From Sebastes aleutianus (lineage: Eukaryota; Chordata; Actinopteri; Perciformes; Sebastidae): a stretch of DNA of 64,000 bases. A model generated the notes under the pieces. The model had not been told where the DNA came from. It saw nothing but the letters and a program-made list of their open reading frames with translations, and made no database searches. The position numbers and the translations under genes are program-made. Shown here piece after piece: positions 1 to 13,052 of the stretch (the stretch's first letter is position 1; each line of letters opens with the position of its first letter). The stretch lies in contig CAKAKS010000038.1 of assembly GCA_916700875.1 (NCBI GenBank), positions 9,465,719-9,529,718 on the forward strand, given 5' to 3'.

Positions 1-636
1 AGACCTCTGCCGGAGCCAAAATGGCGTCTGGGCTGAGAGAACAGGCCTCACACTGTGACTTGGAGTGCCAACCAAAGCGCAGTGATGGAGAAACCAAGGA
101 ACATGGGCCTTTCAAAGGCGCCACAAAGTGAAATAAAACTACCACACTGTACATCTCTTTTTTTGCCTATAGCTGAGGGTTTGTAGCCTTTTCTCCTTTT
201 ATTTCTGTTTTTAATTAGAGATGAAGCTTTCACAAGAGTTTTCACTATGCATGTGAAATGTTGTTGGAATGAGGCTTATATTGAGGGCAATCTGCCAACG
301 GAAGTTTCCTTGGTTTCCTATCTGTCAACAAGTATAAGACTGAGACAGTAAAGCAAAACTAAAACCAGGAAGAAATCAGAAGTAGGAAAAAGGTACATCA
401 ATTTACAAGGTTATGCAATATAAATGAGAAATTATAGTTTGTATACTTTACTGAGCATACCTTATAGCTTTAAAGGTGTTCATTATGGAATTCAGAGCAT
501 TTCTATTGCCTCCTCAAGGCTCTCAACATGGTGACGGATGAGCTGGCGGGTCGTGTCAAGAAGGGAACCCGCAAATTGCGAAATCTCATCTGAGATTTGC
601 AAAAACTCTCAAGAGACTTGCTGCCAGATGACCTAT

Positions 637-705
637 CCTAACCTTAACGATTTGAGATCAATGCCTAACCTTAACCTAACCTTAACCATTCGTGAAGATT
701 TTCCC
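637..705 (+). repeat. telomere-like CCTAAC/CTTAAC motif run
   Basis: Short tandem motifs CCTAAC and CTTAAC alternate at 664-687, with single relatives on both sides. It resembles a degenerate vertebrate telomere repeat (CCCTAA) but is short and imperfect. Similar runs occur within dispersed fish repeats, so it is not evidence for a chromosome end or fusion. Confidence 0.4.
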
Positions 706-1324
706 TAACTTGCAGGCTCCCTTCTAGACACTACAGAGCTGGTGGCTAGCAGCTAACAGTGCTAACACCACTAACAGTGCAAAAAAAAAAACAGAGGAGC
801 TTGGATTACAACACACACAGAAAGAGAGCGACTTCATTCTCTGCTCAGGTAGACATTACTCCTCTATATCTTTACATAGCAAATAATGGTTTGCTGCTAT
901 ATTAATGCTTTGAATTTCAAATTTTGCACCTTTAAATACTCGAACCTGCAATATTATGGCCTTGCTTAGCAGCATGTCGTATGGAAAACCATGTTATCAC
1001 AGGCTCTGATGCCGGTTGCTCATGGTACTGCAAGGTGCATCTATTGCATTAAAAACATATCACCTACATGAAATAGCAAGAGTGGGTATGACAGCAGCTA
1101 CGACTGCCGCCGTGCATCACATAAGACATGACAAAATCTCACTGAAAATAGTTTTGCAACACAAAATTATAATTTTTCAGACTCGATGTTCACCAATAAC
1201 ACTTTGCTAGCCACCAAATTCCTGTTGTAGGAAAACCCCTCATTTGGAAATTGAATATCCACATAACAAAGATGACTCTTGAATTCCACATTCCTAACCC
1301 CTGATATACAATACACACAGTCCC

Positions 1325-1328
<4 letters not shown>

Positions 1329-1360
<32 letters not shown>

Positions 1361-1369
1361 TGACTGACA
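1329..1369 (+). repeat. (ACAG)n microsatellite
   Basis: About eight tandem ACAG units followed by two TGAC-type variants. Confidence 0.9.
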
Positions 1370-1570
1370 GATACAGCATGTAAATCATTGCTGCCTGCTT
1401 GTACAGATCGTTTTCTGGCTGCCACTGGCAGAGCTGAGAGCAGTGACCATCTGGTTTCCCTGTGTTTACTTCTCTCTGGGTTCAGTCTAAGTAGTGCAGC
1501 CAGATTTCACTGGGAGACACCACAGACAGGCCGGCTTTAAATCTTAACATCCGAGCCGGTCGTGGACACA

Positions 1571-1610
1571 CGTGTGTTTGTGTGTGTGTTTGTGTGTGTG
1601 TTTGTGTGTT
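1571..1610 (+). repeat. GT/TTTG-rich tract
   Basis: Alternating GT with periodic TTT interruptions over about 40 bp, giving a higher-order unit of roughly 12 bp. Confidence 0.8.
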
Positions 1611-4600
1611 AGTGTCCATCTGTATGTATTTAGATCACAGGATCCAGTTAAAGACCAGATTTAGCTTTAAGGACATCCTCCGTCCTTGCTGGGTCTGCAT
1701 GGTGCAGTGCCACATCCTTTGAATGAGAATTCACCCATATTTCTGTTCAGATACAAGAATTTTGACCGGAGAAGATGCACACAATTCTGCATTTGCATAG
1801 ACAGACACACACACACCTAAATCACCACTGCTTTCCGTCGTTGGATTGAGTAAGCGGGATTAAAATATATCATTTTGGTAATTAAAATAGCACACGTTTC
1901 CAAAGCCAGCCATGTTAGCGGGATTAGCCGGGCCGCAAGGTCAGCGGGTCAACCTGCCATGTGATGTGATGCCTCTGTCTGAGAGCGGATGATACACACA
2001 CCGCGCTGTTAGGGTGCAGCAGGCAGTAGGGAGGTGGAGAGGGATGAAGTGAAGAATGGGAGGGTGTTGAGTGTATTAGAGAATACTAAAATATATAATG
2101 CTATAATATAAATAAATAATCAAAATCAAAAAATAAATCCTCAGCTGGAGGCCAAGTTCACAAAACAGCATCACTGCTGCAGTGATACGGTGTTAACAGA
2201 GTCGGCCCGATGACAAGGTCAGTGATGGTAAGAGCCTTGACATGATAATAGAGTGTGGAGAAAATCCCATGAATGAACGCATCGCAATGCATGAACCTAT
2301 TGCAGCGATGTCTATGACCCTTAAAGGCAGCATGGTGCTGTATTGCAATCTCGAGAAATGTTAAAGCTCATTCACATTCTAGACGAGAAGGACAAAACTG
2401 TCAATACAATAAAAACATGCTTCTATAAAATGGTACACTGTGTTCACGTGTGCTGCCTGTGAGGAGAATTGAAAGCCTATCCGTTATCACTCGTATCTGA
2501 GTCGTAGTTTACCTTTCCACAAGATGATTTAACAGACAATAATGACCTGTATCTCCCTGCCACGGTATCCATATTTGCTGTAGTCGTTAATCATGACTGG
2601 TTGGCAGAGAAAAACATTGTTCCCTTCACTCAGGACTTTTCAGAGATGTTGAACCTCTTCCAACTTTTGGAGAATACTCTAAAGAAAGCTTTGTGTCAAA
2701 AGCAGTGAGTGGGATTGGCACTTTTTGTCAATGAACAGAAGGCGTTTTGGGACTGGAGGAACTTTTTCATTGTTCTAAGAACTCCCCTTTTTATTATGTT
2801 CGCACTGCAAAAACTAGGAACAATGGTAGTTCTTAGAACGCCGTTTTTTAGCTACTATTTCAGAGTATGTATTCTCCCAGCACAAGAGGAACTGTGACAC
2901 ATGAGTCAATGCAGCACCGGCAACCATCATTTATAAAAACCCGTTAGCCGTGTAAACGACAGACAACATAATAAACAGACAACAGCTCGTAACGAAATAA
3001 ATGGATGAAAACACGGACAAATGGGCCGACGGTAAATTCCCGAAGTTAACTCGTTCATGAGCAAACCCCCACTGAGCCAAAGAAGGAGTGAGAGCCGCTG
3101 CTCAGCGAGATAACGAAGTAGCACAAAACACCTCCACTGAGCTGAAGAGCGATAGCCGATTCAAGCTGAAATTGCAAAGAGTACTTTTGTGACGGCTATT
3201 TTTCTTGAGTTTATATGATTGTGGTGAAACAGAGTTGTTTATTAATTCTTATATGAGTAAAAAAAGCTAAGCGAGCTTGGGAAATATAACAAACCAGACG
3301 CTCTCGCCAATTTCCCAGCTGGAGATGTGTGAGTGCGGCGCCGGCCGGCCTATGTCACTTCAGCGTTCCTATTGGTGGTGCGAATTCAAACAGTTGAACG
3401 TTCAAACGTTGAAGGTATATGCAGCTCCCCAGTGGTCAGTTCCTCACAGGGAGTCCCTGAACTGTTTGGACTGAAAACGCAAAAAATGATTGACATAAAA
3501 AAATCAAACAGGCAACGGAAAAGGAGTTTGAGCCACCAGAGCAGTGCCAGAGGGCCTGGTAAGATGGCATTGGCCACGGAGGCCTAATAATTGGTCGGGC
3601 ATGACGGAAAGTCGAGACCCTGCCAGCCTGCTGATGATGAGGTCATGGGAATGGGGAGCTAGTGGGCAGCCAGTTAGTCATGATCTTGGCTCATCCATCA
3701 ATGCTGTTAGGAGAATAAATCTTAACTGACAGCCGTCATAGCCGAGCTCGAGCGGCGTGGGGCTGGCGGAGTCCAGTCCAGGCAATAAGGTGTGCAAGGT
3801 TTATTGTGTTTACAGCTTTCTGAGCTGAGAAAGAGAGAGAGAAAGAGAGAGAGTCTGGCCGGGGATGGTTTTACATGGAGAAGTAATTCCAGCTAACGGC
3901 AACCATTAAGATTCAGTTTATTTACTGAGAAAAATTAAGATAAGATTAAGAGGCTGCAGCTCCCTCTTTTTATGGGTCCTTACCATCTGTCTCCTTCTAT
4001 ATCAGTGTCTGTGTCACAGCTATTTTTCTTCCCCTTCCAATCTCCCTTCCTCTCATTGCTTTTTGTTCTATGGACGAGCATTAGGGCCGCCACACTCTCA
4101 TATCACCGCACTAATGCGGCTGCCCCCAGTCTTCCAACATCAAGACAGAAAAACTTTCAGACATAATCGCTATAAAACTCCACTCTGTGAGGCCCCTTGT
4201 GCGAGTTCATCAGCTTCTGAGCATTCAAGTGGAGAATGTATCATTTATAGATGGTGCTTAGGAGGCGTTCGAGTCTCCCGAGGCCGTTAAAGTCTAAACA
4301 AAGAAGATGAGGTGTCGGCGTCCCCAAAGGATGTACGGCGCCGGGGCCCTTTTTACTCCACGCATGTCATCCGTGCGCAAAGTGTTGTCTGAAAAGGTTG
4401 AAAGCTCTATCGGCACAGACCGGGGCCCAGGGAATTGAACTCTCAACCCCATCTGGTAATTTTGTGAAGTATGCAGCGCGATGACTGCGCTGCGTCGCTG
4501 ACCAAAAATGTCACCCTGCCCTTTAGTCTTGTCAGAAAGAGCCTGTCAGAGTCCTGGGGGCGCTAACTAATTACTGCTCCCTGCGCTGGATAGGGGACGT

Positions 4601-4900
4601 GGAGGCGGTGTGTATGCCCCTGTGTGGGTGTGTGATGTCTCTCCAGTGTTTTGTGTAAGAGTGCGTGTGTGTGTGTGCACTTCTAAATGACACAGCACTT
4701 CTGTAAGGTCAGGCTCAACTTGTGTATCAGCTCCTTAGTGAGATGACAAGCAGATGTGCAACAAACAAGGCGAGCAGCGAGCCTCACTGGCTATGACAGG
4801 TGGAGAAAGTGGAAGTAAACAAGGTGTTATTGGGCTTTTAGTTACAGGATGAGAAAGACTTGAACCCACACAAAAATATCATTTCATGAAATAATTGGGC

Positions 4901-4920
4901 TTAAAGGGGGATTCCACGAG
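4901..4920 (+). mobile_element. possible single end of a TTAA-type MITE
   Basis: TTAAAGGGGGATTCCACG matches the TTAAAGGRR terminal pattern seen at several other elements in the window. No matching inverted end was found before the next MITE at 5204, so this is at most an orphan end. Confidence 0.25.
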
Positions 4921-5203
4921 TCTCCTAAAGCTTCTCAAAAAACGTCTTTAATTACATTACATTCCTTATTCCCTATCGTTGCAATGTGGGTAGTTTGTGC
5001 AAATGATTAACGTTCGGCTTCCGCTCACTTGCTGGCGAGGGTTGCCCGTGGGTTTTCCTTTAAGTAGCTTAAAGGTTCTGAAAATCCTTATGCAGTTTGC
5101 TCCAATAACCACAGGGCTTTCCTGTAGGAGGCTTGTGTGCCATGCCCTGATTGACATTGTTCTTCAATCGAGGTGGTGAGTAAAATATTACCATGATTAA
5201 TAG

Positions 5204-5551
5204 TTAATGCTGCAGTCGGTAACTTTGAGCTAATATGATTAAAAGTTGATTTTTTTCACAGATTACCTTCTCATGCACTACTGTCTGGACATAGTCAAAG
5301 AACGTATATTACCAAGAAGTGAAAGCCAGTTGTTCATTCCATTGCAACATCAGCACCCAGCAGCAGAGCGACTACTAGATGCCAGTAAAACGTCTGCCTA
5401 CAAAGGGCCGTACAAAAGTAAAACAAAATTATTTCTATTCTAATGTCATATTTAATGTCTACTGAAATGGCCTGTGTTGTTTCATCTCTTTGCTAGTTTT
5501 GTAAAATTAACTTTTTTCATATTTGCTCAAAGTTACCGACTGCAGTTTTAA
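5204..5551 (+). mobile_element. TTAA-flanked MITE with CTGCAGTCGGTAACTTTGAGC ends
   Basis: Position 5204 starts TTAA then TGCTGCAGTCGGTAACTT. The right end at 5525-5551, read in reverse, gives TTAA then AACTGCAGTCGGTAACTT. The shared inverted sequence runs about 21 bp, and TTAA is the target duplication on both sides. The interior (about 340 bp) has no transposase. This is a non-autonomous DNA transposon; TTAA targets occur in the piggyBac and Kolobok superfamilies, and the ends alone do not decide between them. Confidence 0.75.
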
Positions 5552-7898
5552 ATTTGGCAGAATTATGAGATCAACACCAGGGATGACAAGTGATGGAATT
5601 TCACCTTGAGAAAGTGAAACTGAATTGAATTGACATCCGTCTTTCTATCAAGTAATGACTTTAATTTCGGTCTTTGAAAAAAACAACAGTAAAAATGTTT
5701 GAATGACTGACAAAGTAATTCTCACTGATGAGGAACTGTAAAATAACAACTACAGCACTTTCGAGGGGAATAATATGGAATGACTTACGCAGGCTTGTAT
5801 TCATCCATACCTATTATTAAAAGACAAAAAAAACACACACCCTCAGCTAATAATACAGAGCCACTGCGGGCTACACCTGCTTCAGCATTCAAACTGTGCT
5901 TCAGACCTCTCTGGCAGAAGTATCGAGTCATCAGCAAGTTATCAGCCTGTGTGGACAGAGAGCTTCATTAGCACAAACACTGCACGCCAGCTAACGCAGC
6001 ATAATTTTACACCCCCGCTCAACCCCCGAGTGTGTGCGTGTGTGTGTCACGGTGTCATCTTTAAGTGTGTCTCTAAATGTGTGTGGGGGATGACGGAGAT
6101 AAATCTGATCTCGCCCACCTTTACATATGTGGAAAAAACATATATTGTTACAATATTAATTCAAAGTGTATGAGATACCATAAAGCTGCAGGTTATTTAG
6201 ATGAGGTGCTTTTATGGGATACTTTTAGCATATACAGTATTTATTTGTGTTTCTATTGGCGCCTTATTACTTTATTCATCTTCTAATGTATGCAGAGTGA
6301 CATGTTTGAACATTTAGTGTTGGTGAGTGTGTGCGAGGCTACTGTATGTGGCGGGTGGAGATGATTGAGGAGTGTTTGTGTTGCTGTGCTTGTTACAGTA
6401 CAGGATGCTAGTCAGCAGAACAGGGCTGCGGCTCCGTGTTTGTCCCTGCAATGTGTTTAATGGGCCCTCCACACACAGCACTTCCCTGGTGAGAATGATG
6501 CTAATTACTGTACAGCACCTTGCCACACTCTCCCGCTGCTCCTCACACATACACCTGCACACGCAGATGTACATGTGCACATGCACGCATATTAACATAC
6601 AAAGCGATGCGCGCAAACTGCAAGGAGGCCTGCAAAAGATGCGCGCGAGTAAGCAGGCAGAATGCAAATGCAAACACAAGCAAATAAGCTCAACTTGGCA
6701 TGCCATGTGTATTCATAAAACATACAGGTTCACACACACATGCACACACACTCCCAAAAAAAAATAAAAATATCAAGGACACAATGCTCAGCACATTTCT
6801 GCACTCGGCCTACTTTTCCATTGCTCTCTCATGTCACTTTTCTATGAGCAACCTTCATTTTTTTTTCTTCTCTCTCCACCTTAGTTCTTCTTTGTTCTTC
6901 CCATCCTCTCATCGTTCCCACCCTGTCTCCAACATTTCAACTCCTACCTCTTTCTCCACTCCAAAGAGCGAACTCTTTGACCCATCACGCAAACATCACC
7001 TCATCACCCTGACCCCTGACACGGTTTTCGAGCTTATCCGAGTTCACAGGTCGCGGCCGCGGATTGATCCCGAGGAGGCGGATCAACGTCTTCACTCGCG
7101 TCAGCTCGGCTTCTCCGCAACGACTTGGCCTTGAAGTCGAAACCAAGCGGCCATTAAAAAGCTTCTTATTCAAATGGATGCAGTGAGGCAGACTTTGTGT
7201 GTGTATATGAGTGTGTATATACTGTAAATGTATGAGCAACTGTGTTTTGGAAGTGTGTGGGTCAGAGAGAGAGCGATACACACACACACACCTACACTAA
7301 TAGGATGCAGAAAGCGGTACGGGCCTTTAAGAGAGGGTATGGGTGAGTGTGTGCTGTCCAGGACTGCAATCAATTACAAAGCGTTGGGGCTGCATGTTCT
7401 AATCAGAGGCATAAATGTCAGCTCCTTTCCCCCGCACACGCCTCCATTTGCATCTATTAATGCAGCGGGGGGAAGAAAGAGCGTGAGAGCAAGTGAGAGG
7501 GAGAGAGTGAAAGAGAGACAGGCTGCCTTGTGTTTCATATGGAGGAGGTGGCAGGATGGTGAAAAACAGAACCAGTGATAAGCTGTCAACCAGGTAAAAT
7601 GGAGGTATATTATATGACTAGAAGTCTGTTAATAATACCCCCGACACAAAGCAAGATCCATCCAACACCTTTGAAATGAATTGCAAAAGCGAATGCGAGC
7701 CGGGGACCAGCTTCACCAAAGCGACTTACGAGTACTGCTTACACGCAGGTCGCAAATGGTGGCATATGAATGCTTGTCACTCACAAATGTGAGTCAGGGT
7801 TCTTACATGCTCATGCATTGGTCATGAGCATGGCATTTGTTTTGACAGGAAAGGAATTGATCTAATGTTGCAAATCACAACTTGCATGTTACAAATTC
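5552..7898. other. intronic sequence without recognised gene
   Basis: CA/GT-rich stretches around 6540-6760 and 7195-7300 give overlapping open frames on both strands with biased composition and no domain. A TC-rich part at 6840-6960 is low complexity. I see no gene. Confidence 0.6.
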
Positions 7899-7899
7899 A

Positions 7900-8114
7900 T
7901 AGGGCTGTCCTCGACCGAAGAAATTCTTAGTCGATTAACACTCACGCGATTTTGTCGACGAATTGATTAGTTGATCTGTGAAACTGTGTTTCTCCACAAA
8001 GAATCACACAAAAGCTTTAAATCTTGGAAATTCAGCATGAAAAAATCACAAAAAAAAAGACTTATCGAAAAAATAAATCTTAGTCGACTAATCTACCAAC
8101 AGGGGGCAGCCCCG
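7900..8114 (+). mobile_element. short hAT-like MITE (TAGGGCTGTCCTCGAC end)
   Basis: The left end TAGGGCTGTCCTCGACCG and the right end ending GGGGGCAGCCCC form imperfect inverted termini. Subterminal CTTAGTCGATTAAC and CTTAGTCGACTAAT are repeated. The layout resembles small hAT-type elements common in fish genomes. It is about 215 bp with no coding capacity. No convincing target duplication was identified. Confidence 0.55.
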
Positions 8115-8276
8115 ATTTCTGGGTGAAATGGGTGCTTTTCGTCCAACATCAGTGTCCCACCTCATTAATGCTCTCGTGGCTGAATGGGAGCAAATCTCTG
8201 AGGCCAAAATAAAAAAAAATAAATTAAAAATAAATTAGTAATTTGGGTGAACCAGGCCTTTAAATTCTAGTAAGTT

Positions 8277-8795
8277 TAGGGCTTTCAATCAATTAAAATT
8301 ATTTAATCGTGATTAATCTCAAATTAAATTAATCGCACATTTTGTATCTGTTCAAAATGTACCTTAAAGGGAGATTTGTCAAGTGTTTAATACTCTTATC
8401 AACATGGGAGTTGGCAAATATGCTTTCTTTATGTAAATGTATGTATATTTTTATTATTGGAAATCAATTAACAACACAAAACTATGACAAATATTGTCGA
8501 GAAATCATCACAGGTACTGCATTCAGCATAAAAAAATATATGCTCAAATCATAACATGGCAAACTGCAGCCCAACAGGCAACAACAGCTGTCAGTGTGTC
8601 AGTGTGCTGACTTGACTATGACTTGCCCCAAACTGCATGTGATTATCATAAAGTGGGCCTGTCTGTAAAGGGGAGACTCGTGGGTACCCATAGAACCCAT
8701 TTTCATTCACATATCTTGAGGTCAGAGGTCAAGGGACCCCTTTGAAAATGGCCATGCCCGTTTTTCCATGCCAAAATTTAGCACAAGTTTGGAGC
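8277..8795 (-). mobile_element. hAT-like repeat family 1, copy 1 (truncated, inverted)
   Basis: The copy begins TAGGGCTTTCAATC and reads on the minus strand as the 3' part of the family also present at 9751 and 57029. Shared blocks include GGGTACCCATAGAACCCATT and the segment around TGATTATCATAAAGTGGGC. It stops near 8795, at the block GTTTGGAGC, so its 5' end is missing. Confidence 0.8.
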
Positions 8796-9643
8796 ATAAA
8801 TACATAGGGCCTTGGGTGGGTAGAAGACTTTCTGTGCATCACTGTAAACAATATCTACAGGGTGGGAGGCAAAAGGACAGAGAGATGAGTGATTGGAAAA
8901 GGAAAGGCAACAAAAAATGCAGAGAAGAATAAAATAGGGACGGTAATGCCTGAGGGCAGAAGAGGCCCATTACTACGGCCTCTCTCCTTTCAGGAGAGCA
9001 GGAGAAGAGGGATGGAGTACCCAGCGCAAAACCCAGACAGGCAGACGATGGAGCAGCAGCTGTGATAGCAATTAGACCCTTATGTATTAAACATACCTTT
9101 GTAGAGAGCAAAGAGAGGAGAGAGGAGAGGAAGGGAGGGAAATGGAGAAAAGGAGCCAGGGTGAATAGTAGCCAGCGGAGCATCTGAATCATATCTCTTC
9201 CTCTCTTCCTTCCTCCCTAAAACGGTGAAAGCTATTCCCCCCGTGCTGCTGTGCAGCATCTCAAAAGGTTCCAAAAGTGATTAAAAGTCTGACAGAGGAC
9301 GCTTGTATACATCCGCACAGCATGTAAACAACTAACTCTCCCTCGCGGTGGCCGCTGCGTCGGCTCCCTCGCTTCCTGTCTCTTCCCATGCCTGTAGCCG
9401 GAGAAAAAGGCAGCGGGTTCACATGCGGCTCCTCTCCATCCTTTTGAAGACTAATCGACCCTTCACTTGAGCCTAATTGATGTTGCATTGGTGAGCACCG
9501 GCTCTCAGATTATTCAGTCAAACATGTTTAACTGGTTCCCAGGCTACAGGCTGGAAACATATCTCAACTGTAATATATTGCCAATATTTAACTGATGATA
9601 TGCATATACTTTATTATAATAACATAAGGCTTTAGCCACTTGA
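8796..9643. other. intronic sequence, purine-rich on + strand
   Basis: Mostly GA-rich DNA (for example 9105-9160), producing a pyrimidine-rich open frame on the minus strand that I regard as spurious. No gene or repeat was recognised. Confidence 0.55.
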
Positions 9644-9725
9644 TATACAGTAGTCCTGTGTACTGCATGTGTGTTATGCCGCCTGGGGCCAAGAATAATT
9701 ATTGAAAACTCACACTGAAAAGGGC
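9644..9725 (+). repeat. direct repeat, left copy, flanking a hAT-like element
   Basis: The segment TATACAGTAGTCCTGTGTAC through the block CAAGAATAATTATTGAAAA recurs at 10341-10428 with a few changes and a small insertion. It lies just before the family-1 element at 9751. Confidence 0.75.
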
Positions 9726-9750
9726 ATTACAGAGGTGGTGATGTATATAG

Positions 9751-10337
9751 TAGGGCTGTCAAAGTTAATGCGATAATGCATTAACGCATTAATTTGTTTA
9801 ACAGCTAGAGTCAAGATACAGACATACCAACCATTTTATACTAGCTCGTCGTGAAGGAGGCTAAATAACGCTCCAAACTTGCGCTAAGTTTTGGCGAGGG
9901 AAGACAAGCATGCCCATTTTCAAAGGGATCCCTTGACCTCTTACCTCAAGATATGTGAATGGGAATGGGTTCTATGGGTACCCACGAGTCTCCCCTTTAC
10001 AGACATGCCCACTTTATGATAATCACATGCAGTTTGGGGCAAGTCGTAGTCAAGACAGCACACTGACACACTGACAGCTGTTGTTGCCTGTTGGGCTGCA
10101 GTTTGCCATGTTATGATTTGAGCATATTCTTTAATGCTAAATGCAGTACCTGTGAGGGTTTATGCACAATATTTGTCATTGTTTTGTGTTGGTAATTGAT
10201 TTTCAATAATAAATATATACATACATTTGCATAAAGCAAGCAGATTTGCACACTCCCATGTTCATAAGAGTATTATATACATGACAAATCTCCCTTTAAG
10301 GTGCAGTTTTGTACAGATAAAAATTGTGCAATTAACT
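9751..10337 (+). mobile_element. hAT-like repeat family 1, copy 2
   Basis: It starts TAGGGCTGTCAAAGTTAATG and matches the family member at 57029-57710 over most of its length, including GAATGGGTTCTATGGGTACC and CCCTTTACAGACATGCCCAC. The right terminus (TTGACAGCCCTA) is missing; the copy ends near GCAATTAACTATT. There is no transposase frame. Confidence 0.85.
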
Positions 10338-10340
10338 ATT

Positions 10341-10428
10341 TATACAGTAGTCCTCTGTACTGTATGTGCACACACATTATGCTGCCTGGGGTCAAGAATA
10401 ATTATTGAAAATTCACATTGAAATCGGG
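10341..10428 (+). repeat. direct repeat, right copy
   Basis: The counterpart of 9644-9725, beginning TATACAGTAGTCCTCTGTAC. Its position directly after the element suggests a local duplication with the element between the copies. Confidence 0.75.
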
Positions 10429-12894
10429 ATGTAAATAATAAAATGAATAATATGCTAGCTTTTCTTTCAGTTTTATTGCTTTTTTTTATTGGTTGGTTAA
10501 TTAGCATCCTCTGTCATAAAATTCATTAAGATGTTGTTAATCCTGAGCAATTAAAAAGTATACAATGAAAATGATATATAACAATGTCAAGAAATCTTTT
10601 AATCAAAGTCAGAAATGACTAGTATTGGTCAGACATTATAGATGTGGATATTCAAGGCTATACAAAAGCTTTGCTGCTATTAGCTCCTTTTTGATTGACA
10701 CCCTAATTCACATGTGCTGCCTGGTTTGCAGCGTGCTTGATGGAAGGGCCATATGTTTTATGAGATGAGGTTATTCATAGGTTGTTGTGTTAACCAGGAA
10801 CACTGTTGAACCTGTCACTTCCTCTTGAGCTGACGAGCTTTATTAGCGAAGGGGGGGGCGCTCCTGTTTATTCCTCTTTGGTCTACGGCGCGCGTCGAAC
10901 TAGATCCACCGTGCAAAAGCTTGTTACGTTTGTTCAACTGGTGCTGTGTTGGTACAATGGCTTTAGTCAGTCAGTTGTGATGGAATCAGATTTGTGTGTG
11001 GGAGAACGGGGACACATGGCACAATATTGTGAGGAGGCAGATTGCCAGCACTCTAAAAAAAAAGGGTGATTGCTCACTTATGGATACTTGCTGTGGTATC
11101 ACAACAATAAGCCTTTTTTTTATGGACGCCTGACTGTCACCCACAAATAAGCATAAGGTTGAAATGAGAAAAAAAAAAGTCAGCACTCCCAGAGCGGTCG
11201 CGCATAGACACACATACAGAAACAAACACACTTCTAAACCTCACTCTGTTTGGCTGTTGTTTTTGTCAGTTTACGACCTAACCCCCCCCATTGTTGAATT
11301 AACCGCGGAGAGAGGGGTGGGTGGCTGGAGCCACAGTGCCAGCAGGGCTACGCCGGCCCAGAGAAAAAAAAAAGCCACAACACAAACTAACTCTTGGCAG
11401 GGGATGGAGAGGCAGTATTTTTCCAAAAACTGATTACCTTCCCTCCCCCCAGTGCTCCCTCTCTCTCTCTCTTTCCCTCTCACTTTCTCTCTCTCGCCGA
11501 GACAAGCTGTTCCCTTGGCAGCTGTTTCGACAATGCAGATCCCCGAGCGCAAGGGGAGGTTGGAGTGTATATGAGTGTGTATATGTATGGGTGGTAGGAG
11601 AGGGAGGAAGGGGGGGTCACTAACTCAGGAGCCCTCCACATGCAAATCAGCACAGAAACATGCCAGGATTTATTTCTGAGGACCTTGGGATGCTGAAACT
11701 GAGCACGATTAGCACTCAACGCCGGTGTCAGATGCCGGAAAACGCTGCGCTTTTTTGAGGGCATTGTTGGAGCCCCTTCCGTTCAACGGCTGCACGGTTC
11801 CATAGTCGTGTTTTTCCAGGTGTAAGCTCTCCTGGCAAGCTGCTTTCACCCCACCAGTTACACCACGGTTTAGATACCACAGCGAGGGGTTATCGGACTA
11901 CGCCGCACAGTCCAGGGCTGCTTGCATGCACATGTGGCATTAAATGAATGCACAATCTTATTATATTTTATATACATACCATGTGTGTTGAAAAAGCGCT
12001 ATTAGAGGGGAAAAAAAATAACAATGTGACTTTAGCTAGGCTCTCCTGGCAGCACTCATTAGAGGATAGATGATACTTCACTACCTAAAACATGAGTCAG
12101 ATGTGGCTAGGGAGCCCATGGGCAGGAAACAAACACATCATAATCCTCCTCTGTAATTGGGCAAATGAGAGATGTTGCCATTGGACAATGGCGCTGAAAC
12201 AGATGGCAACAGAGAGGCGTTGTAAACCTCCCTCTACCCCCATAGCCTGGCTTTCTCTGCTTTACAGTAATGCTCCAAAAAAAGGTAGAGAGACAGGCAT
12301 CATTTCAACAAGCCCTGAAGCTTGTCTGTCTTACAAACACACAGAGACTTCCACCAAAAGCGAATCTCTCTTGTCTCCCATCAAAGCACCTTTTCCCTCC
12401 AAGACCCCCCACTGAGCGCGCTCGCTAAGAGCCCTCCTTTGAGCCCCTAATGCACGGGCAATCAGATTAAGGCCGTCGATGTAAGCCTTGAATTACTCAC
12501 GTTATGACTTGATTGGCCAATAATTTGATTGGAGTCACATCTCTACTTCCCCTGGTTCTTCAGATCCCATCTTCCCCATCCCTCCTCCCACTCTTCCCTT
12601 CTTCTTCTTCTTCTCCCCCGTCTCCCTCTCACTTGAGGCAACAACATCAACTCTGGCTGTCAGCTTTTGAGGCAGCGTGTGACCGTTTCCATGGGGATCA
12701 CAAAACCGACTTATCAGGGGAATAGAAGTCCTCTTTCTGTAAGTCAGATGCAACGATTTAAACCGTGAAAAAAACATCTAATTCTCTTGTGACTGCATGG
12801 CACTGAGTAACCTTTGTGTTACTATACAATGAAGACTCAATATCTAGCATGTAAAATTGATAATTACATAGATATTGATGTACAGCCCTAACAA
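10429..12894. other. intronic sequence without recognised gene
   Basis: Unique-looking DNA with a CT-rich run at 11459-11496 and TTC repeats near 12600-12620. Open frames at 11164-11764 on both strands are compositional. Possible regulatory content cannot be judged without alignments. Confidence 0.55.
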
Positions 12895-13052
12895 GGCTAA
12901 ATGGGTATTGCTAGAGTTATGATCAGATGGTAAAGGCGGAGCTAATTTACTTTATACAGTATACTGCTGGGTGGCTTAACCTATAATAATATATGTTATA
13001 TTGATACAAAATATAATAAACTAAGTAACTAAAGCTTTAAAATATGTAATAT

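Larger units (their letters stand above)
1..4900. other. intronic sequence without recognised gene
   Basis: Open frames here are short and without recognisable domains. The stretch holds a telomere-like motif run near 637-705, an ACAG tetranucleotide run, a GT-rich tract, and a GA-rich run at 3826-3853. Around 2750-2860 there is an imperfect inverted repeat built on GTTCTAAGAAC and GTTCTTAGAAC that may be part of a decayed mobile element. Nothing else stands out. Confidence 0.6.

Noticed and set aside
664..687. Interstitial telomere or fusion point
   Set aside because: Only a few imperfect CCTAAC/CTTAAC units, inside ordinary intron sequence.
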